From an uncultured Collinsella sp. (GTDB lineage Bacteria > Actinomycetota > Coriobacteriia > Coriobacteriales > Coriobacteriaceae), in contig CATZIG010000016.1 of assembly GCA_958419975.1 (NCBI GenBank), positions 1-19,278 on the forward strand: a stretch of DNA of 19,278 nucleotides. The letters run 5' to 3'. Under the pieces are notes generated by a model. That model was not told the origin of the DNA and did no database searches. It was given only the letters and a program-made list of their open reading frames with translations. Made by a program: the position numbers and the translations under genes. Shown here piece by piece: positions 15,880 through 19,278 of this stretch. Position 1 is the first letter of the stretch. Each line of letters starts with the position of its first letter.

Positions 15880-16599
15880 CTATCGCTTGGAGTTGACGCG
15901 GTAGTGGAAGATCTCGGGGTGTGTGCGAGCGTGCGTCACCTCAAACAAGATGCCATCCGAGGTGTACGACTGGCTCTCCATGACGGCAACGCAGTTGTAT
16001 TTGCCGAGGTCAAGATAGCTGCAGTCCTCATCGTTGGCGAGCTCGACACTCACCGTACGACGGCTCGCCATCACTTTGACACCGCGCTTGTGCTCCAGAT
16101 AGCCGTAAATAGAATCTGCCGCGATCTCGGGGGTCAGGCCCTTGGCGATCGACTCCAAAAAGTAGCCATGGTCTACTTGGCGCGCATTGCCGTTAAGGCT
16201 TCGGACGCGCACCACGCGAATCAACTGCTCACCTGTCTTAAATCCCAAGCGTCGAGAAAGTTGCTCGGTGCACACCAGATGTTCAAAAGACTTGACCTCG
16301 GTCGAAGCAACGGCATTGTTGCGTTTTGCGAACTCGCCAAACGACTCAACCTCTTCGAGTGCGCCCAACATGTCGGTTTCGCCCTTAAGCCAAATAACGC
16401 GCACGCCCTTGCCGTGTATGGGCTGCACAAACATCCCGTCGGCCAGCATGCTCAAAGCGCGGCGGACGGTATTGCGCGTGCAGCCAAATTCCGCGGTCAG
16501 CTCGGCTTCGGTTGGCAGCATCTCCTGAAACGCATAGGTCCCGTTAATGATGCGCGAGCGTATTTCTCGGTAGATTCCTTCGTATATCGCTTTTGGCAT
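15880..16599 (-). CDS. GntR-family regulator with UTRA domain (TreR/HutC-like)
   Basis: A 239-aa transcription factor. The N-terminal winged helix (about 3-70) has IYREIRSRIINGTY, LPTEAELTAEFGCTRNTVRR and the wing GMFVQPIHGKGVRV. The UTRA ligand-binding domain (about 90-235) is recognisable from VESFGEFAKR, the strand EQLIRVVRVRSLNG, DHGYFLESIAKGL and the closing ESQSYTSDGILFEVTHARTH. UTRA domains usually sense a sugar phosphate or other small ligand, and trehalose-6-phosphate for TreR. AGAGGTG lies about 5 bases before ATG 16599. A dyad at 16652 overlaps its putative promoter, suggesting autoregulation, and related dyads precede the PTS gene, the ABC operon and malQ. Likely a repressor lifted by a phosphorylated sugar; the ligand is unknown. 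Confidence 0.93.
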   Translation of the reverse strand: MPKAIYEGIYREIRSRIINGTYAFQEMLPTEAELTAEFGCTRNTVRRALSMLADGMFVQPIHGKGVRVIWLKGETDMLGALEEVESFGEFAKRNNAVASTEVKSFEHLVCTEQLSRRLGFKTGEQLIRVVRVRSLNGNARQVDHGYFLESIAKGLTPEIAADSIYGYLEHKRGVKVMASRRTVSVELANDEDCSYLDLGKYNCVAVMESQSYTSDGILFEVTHARTHPEIFHYRVNSKR

Positions 16600-16651
16600 G
16601 ACTTCACCTCTAATGAATATGTATGGCTAGGCAGCATAGCATTTCTTAAAG

Positions 16652-16663
16652 TTGTTTAAACCG
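16652..16663. promoter_or_regulatory. Operator-like site in front of the GntR regulator
   Basis: TTGTTTAAACCG, 52 bases upstream of the regulator start. On the minus strand a TATGCT hexamer lies about 17 bases downstream of GTTTAA, so this site would cover the -35 region. The palindrome CCGATTATCGG (16661-16671) adjoins it. Confidence 0.5.
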
Positions 16664-16773
16664 ATTATCGGCAAAGCGACAGGATTTAACCGTTGACGGT
16701 TTCTGTCGCGCCCAAACCGGTTTCGCTCAAAACTGCCGGTACGACAATCGTCTGGTCCTCTACAATGAATCCA

Positions 16774-16785
16774 TTGTTTAAACGT
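16774..16785. promoter_or_regulatory. Operator-like site in front of the PTS gene
   Basis: TTGTTTAAACGT lies 8 bases after TACAAT (16761-16766), a plausible -10 for the PTS gene, so a bound repressor would sit over the transcription start. It shares ten consecutive bases, TTGTTTAAAC, with the site at 16652. The divergent region 16600-16826 otherwise holds only promoters and the palindrome AAACCGGTTT (16714-16723). Confidence 0.5.
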
Positions 16786-16826
16786 TTCACCACGCGCAAC
16801 GCGCCTCGATATACGGGAGGCAGAAC

Positions 16827-19278
16827 ATGCTACAAAAAATCCAACGCTTTGGCGGGGCAATGTTCGCGCCCGCCATGTTGTTTTCCATATCGGGCCTTAT
16901 GGTCGGCGTCTCCGCCCTCGCAACGTCTGCGGATATCGTCGGCGACCTCGCCGTATACGGAACCCCTTGGTACGTTTTTTGGACTATCATTCAGCGCGGC
17001 TCGTGGACGGTCTTTAAGCGACTTCCGCTCCTTTTTGCCGTAGCGCTGCCCATCGGCCTTGCCCAAAAGCAACCGGCACGTTGTTGCCTCGAGGCGCTCG
17101 TGGCTTATTTTGCCTATTGCTTCTTTTTGAGCGAGATCATCAAGCTAAGCGGAGACAACCTTGGACTTAAGTACCCGTCGTCTTTGACCCCCGCTAGCGG
17201 CATTACCATCATCGACGGCATCAAGACGCTCGACACCGGCATTATCGGCCCGCTAGCGGTATCGGCAACCGTCGTCGCCATCCATGACCGCTTCTACGAT
17301 GCCAAGGTCCCCGATTGGCTCGGCACCTTCTCGGGTTCCTCGCTGGTCTACCTCATCAGCTTTTTTGCCGTGTTCGCCCTTGCCGCCATCTCGGCCGCCA
17401 TCGTGCCCTTCGTATACGCAGCGACCGAAACGCTGCGCCACGCACTTGTGGGCGTCGGCCCCCTCGCCGTGGGTATCTTTGCGTTTTTGGAGCGAGCACT
17501 CGAGCCCATGGGGCTGCACCACCTGCTCTACATGCCTATCTACTACGACAATTTAGTTATTAACGACGGTATCTACGCCACGTGGACCAATTTGCTCCCC
17601 ATTCTCTCCCATAGCACGCGCCCCCTCAATGAGCTTGCGCCGTGGGCTGGTTTCACCGCCACCGGCTGGGTCAAGCTCTTTGGCCTTCCTGCCATCGCCG
17701 TTGCGTTCTACACCACCGCCAAGCCCGAACGCCGCGCTGGCCTCAAGGCCATCCTTCTGCCCGCCATCGTCGCTTCGGCGGTCTGCGGCGTCACCGAGCC
17801 GCTCGAGTTTCTCTTTATGTTCACCTATCCCGGGCTCTTTTTGCTCTATGCCGCCCTATCTTCCTGCCTCGCCATGACTATGAACTTCTTTGGCGTCGTT
17901 GGCATCTTCTCGGGCGGCTTTATGGAAATGGCTGCCTTCAACTTTATCCCGCTCATGCGGGCGCATGCCGGCTCCTACCTTTTGGCACTCGGAATCGGAC
18001 TCATCTTTAGCGTCATCTTCTTTCTGAGCTTTCGAGGTCTTATCCTGACCTTTGACCTTAAAACCCCGGGACGCGAGGACCATATCGCCAGCAACGCGGC
18101 GCTCTCACGCTTGACGGGAAACGACGTTGACGAAAAGCGCTCATCCAAAACCGGCGCTTCCGGCAACCAAGCCTCACAAGATCATCTCCTCGCCGAGCAG
18201 GTTGTGACGCTTCTGGGCGGCGTCTCCAACATTGCGGGCGCAACCAACTGCGCCACGCGTCTGCGCGTCGAAGTCGTGGATCCCTCCATCGTCGCGGACA
18301 ATGCGACCTTTGTCGCAGCGGGTGCCAAAGGCCTCATCGTCACCGGCAAGACCGCTCAGGTAATCATCGGCATCTCGGTACCCCGCGTCAAAGAACACTT
18401 TGATCAGATTATGGGACTCGAACCGGGTTTTGCATTCGCCGCCTCGCCTTTTCATGCCGGCGATGGCGCCAAAAAGTATGGCAATGTCTGCTTCTTCGAC
18501 ATCGACGGTACGCTCGCCTGGCAAGATCCCAAACTTGCCCAAGAGCTCCCCGAGGGCGAGCGAGATCTTTCCCCCTATCCCAACGAGACGGTTGCACAGG
18601 CAATTCGCACGTTTGTCGCCAACGGCAACAAAGCTTTTATCTGTACGGGGCGCACCCTCAGCTGCATCCATCCCAAGCTGCTCGAACTGCCGTGGGCAGG
18701 CGTCGTGTGCCTCGCGGGCGGTTACGCCGAACTCGAGGGGCGCGTCGTGCGAAACGCTGCCATAAGCCCCGGCATGTTACAGCGCCTCGCCCCCTATCTC
18801 GAGCAATCGGGCGAGGTCATTCGCTTTGAGGGCATCGATCGCGTCGTGCGCATGAGTGCAGATGCCCCCGAGACGTACGGATACGCACGCACCGTGGGCG
18901 ACGCCGTCACGCAACTTGAGCACTACAACGCCTATAAAATTCTTATGTCCACACCACTTGCCAACCGCATCGCCCAAGATGAAGAGCTTGGACCTCTGCT
19001 CTGCCTCAACGAGCTCGAGCTCGAGGTCACAGAAATCTCGCCGCGCGAGTGCACCAAACGGGCCGGAATCAAGGCTGTGCTTGACGCCCTGGGACCAGAC
19101 CACGGAACCGTATACGGCATCGGCGACGCGAGCAACGACATCGCCCTCATGGAGGCGGTCGATGTTGGCATCGCCATGGGCAACGCGCCGGACTTCCTCA
19201 AGGAAAAGGCCGACTACGTAACCGACAGCTTCGACCACGGCGGCGTCGTCACCGCGCTCGAACACTTTGGGCTTATCT
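16827..19278 (+). CDS. PTS EIICB (alpha-glucoside/maltose type) fused to Cof-type HAD phosphatase, C-terminus outside window
   Basis: One open frame of 817 codons up to the window edge, with GGGAGG six bases before ATG 16827. Residues about 1-415 are a glucose-family EIIC with multiple membrane segments and the conserved TEPLEF motif (E324); loops such as HDRFYDAKVPDWLGTFSG recall MalX-like proteins. Residues about 452-540 are an EIIB domain with the phosphorylated cysteine in NCATRLR (C475). Residues from about 552 are a HAD hydrolase of the Cof type: nucleophile in FFDIDGTL (D558, D560), CTGR, motif III lysine near 749 and GIGDASNDIALM (D767, D771). No EIIA domain is present, so phosphate must come from a separate EIIA. 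The fusion suggests that the imported sugar phosphate, or a product of it, is dephosphorylated at the membrane. It is divergent from the GntR regulator. Domain calls are firm, substrate is inferred. Confidence 0.92.
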   Translation, partial: MLQKIQRFGGAMFAPAMLFSISGLMVGVSALATSADIVGDLAVYGTPWYVFWTIIQRGSWTVFKRLPLLFAVALPIGLAQKQPARCCLEALVAYFAYCFFLSEIIKLSGDNLGLKYPSSLTPASGITIIDGIKTLDTGIIGPLAVSATVVAIHDRFYDAKVPDWLGTFSGSSLVYLISFFAVFALAAISAAIVPFVYAATETLRHALVGVGPLAVGIFAFLERALEPMGLHHLLYMPIYYDNLVINDGIYATWTNLLPILSHSTRPLNELAPWAGFTATGWVKLFGLPAIAVAFYTTAKPERRAGLKAILLPAIVASAVCGVTEPLEFLFMFTYPGLFLLYAALSSCLAMTMNFFGVVGIFSGGFMEMAAFNFIPLMRAHAGSYLLALGIGLIFSVIFFLSFRGLILTFDLKTPGREDHIASNAALSRLTGNDVDEKRSSKTGASGNQASQDHLLAEQVVTLLGGVSNIAGATNCATRLRVEVVDPSIVADNATFVAAGAKGLIVTGKTAQVIIGISVPRVKEHFDQIMGLEPGFAFAASPFHAGDGAKKYGNVCFFDIDGTLAWQDPKLAQELPEGERDLSPYPNETVAQAIRTFVANGNKAFICTGRTLSCIHPKLLELPWAGVVCLAGGYAELEGRVVRNAAISPGMLQRLAPYLEQSGEVIRFEGIDRVVRMSADAPETYGYARTVGDAVTQLEHYNAYKILMSTPLANRIAQDEELGPLLCLNELELEVTEISPRECTKRAGIKAVLDALGPDHGTVYGIGDASNDIALMEAVDVGIAMGNAPDFLKEKADYVTDSFDHGGVVTALEHFGLI

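Overview
The window looks like a chromosomal segment of a Coriobacteriia gut actinobacterium, most probably Collinsella. That assignment is an inference from the GC-rich codon use of the right two thirds, the alpha-glucan gene set and the IS110 remnant; no rRNA or other marker is present to prove it.

Left third (1 to about 6650) is an accessory island, more AT-rich and visibly decayed. Reading leftward on the minus strand from about 1270, a good sigma70-type promoter drives two tandem, paralogous small cysteine-rich peptides (39 and 75 aa) followed by a BcrA/LanF-type ABC ATPase that runs off the left edge. To their right lies a DUF2975 membrane protein with a Cro/CI-type regulator. Next comes a fused-type ABC exporter broken by an in-frame TGA and a one-base slip in a G run, and a DUF3784-like membrane protein. 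On the plus strand, head to head with the latter, is an N-terminally truncated radical SAM peptide maturase followed 12 bases later by a 60-aa YxxP-leader peptide that looks like its precursor. A frameshifted IS110 transposase relic closes the island. The island therefore appears to hold parts of at least two ribosomal-peptide systems: one apparently intact (cysteine-rich peptides plus ABC transporter) and one in decay (radical SAM plus exporter).

The right two thirds (6650 to 19278) is a well-kept alpha-glucan utilisation locus. malQ (4-alpha-glucanotransferase) and glgP (glycogen/maltodextrin phosphorylase) run rightward. A convergent minus-strand operon encodes a lipoprotein solute-binding protein, two permeases and an MsmX/UgpC-type ATPase (CUT1 sugar importer). 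Upstream lies a GntR/UTRA (TreR-like) regulator, divergent from a phosphotransferase EIICB of the alpha-glucoside type fused in one reading frame to a Cof-type HAD phosphatase, which runs off the right edge.

Dyads of the form TTGTnTnnACAA or TGTTTAAAC occur in front of malQ, in front of the ABC operon (two copies) and in the regulator/PTS divergent region (two copies). This suggests that the GntR protein controls the whole locus. The logic would be import of oligosaccharides by the ABC system, trimming by MalQ and GlgP to glucose and glucose-1-phosphate, and uptake with phosphorylation of an alpha-glucoside by the PTS. Between the converging glgP and ABC operons are two terminators and a pair of evenly built palindromic repeats.
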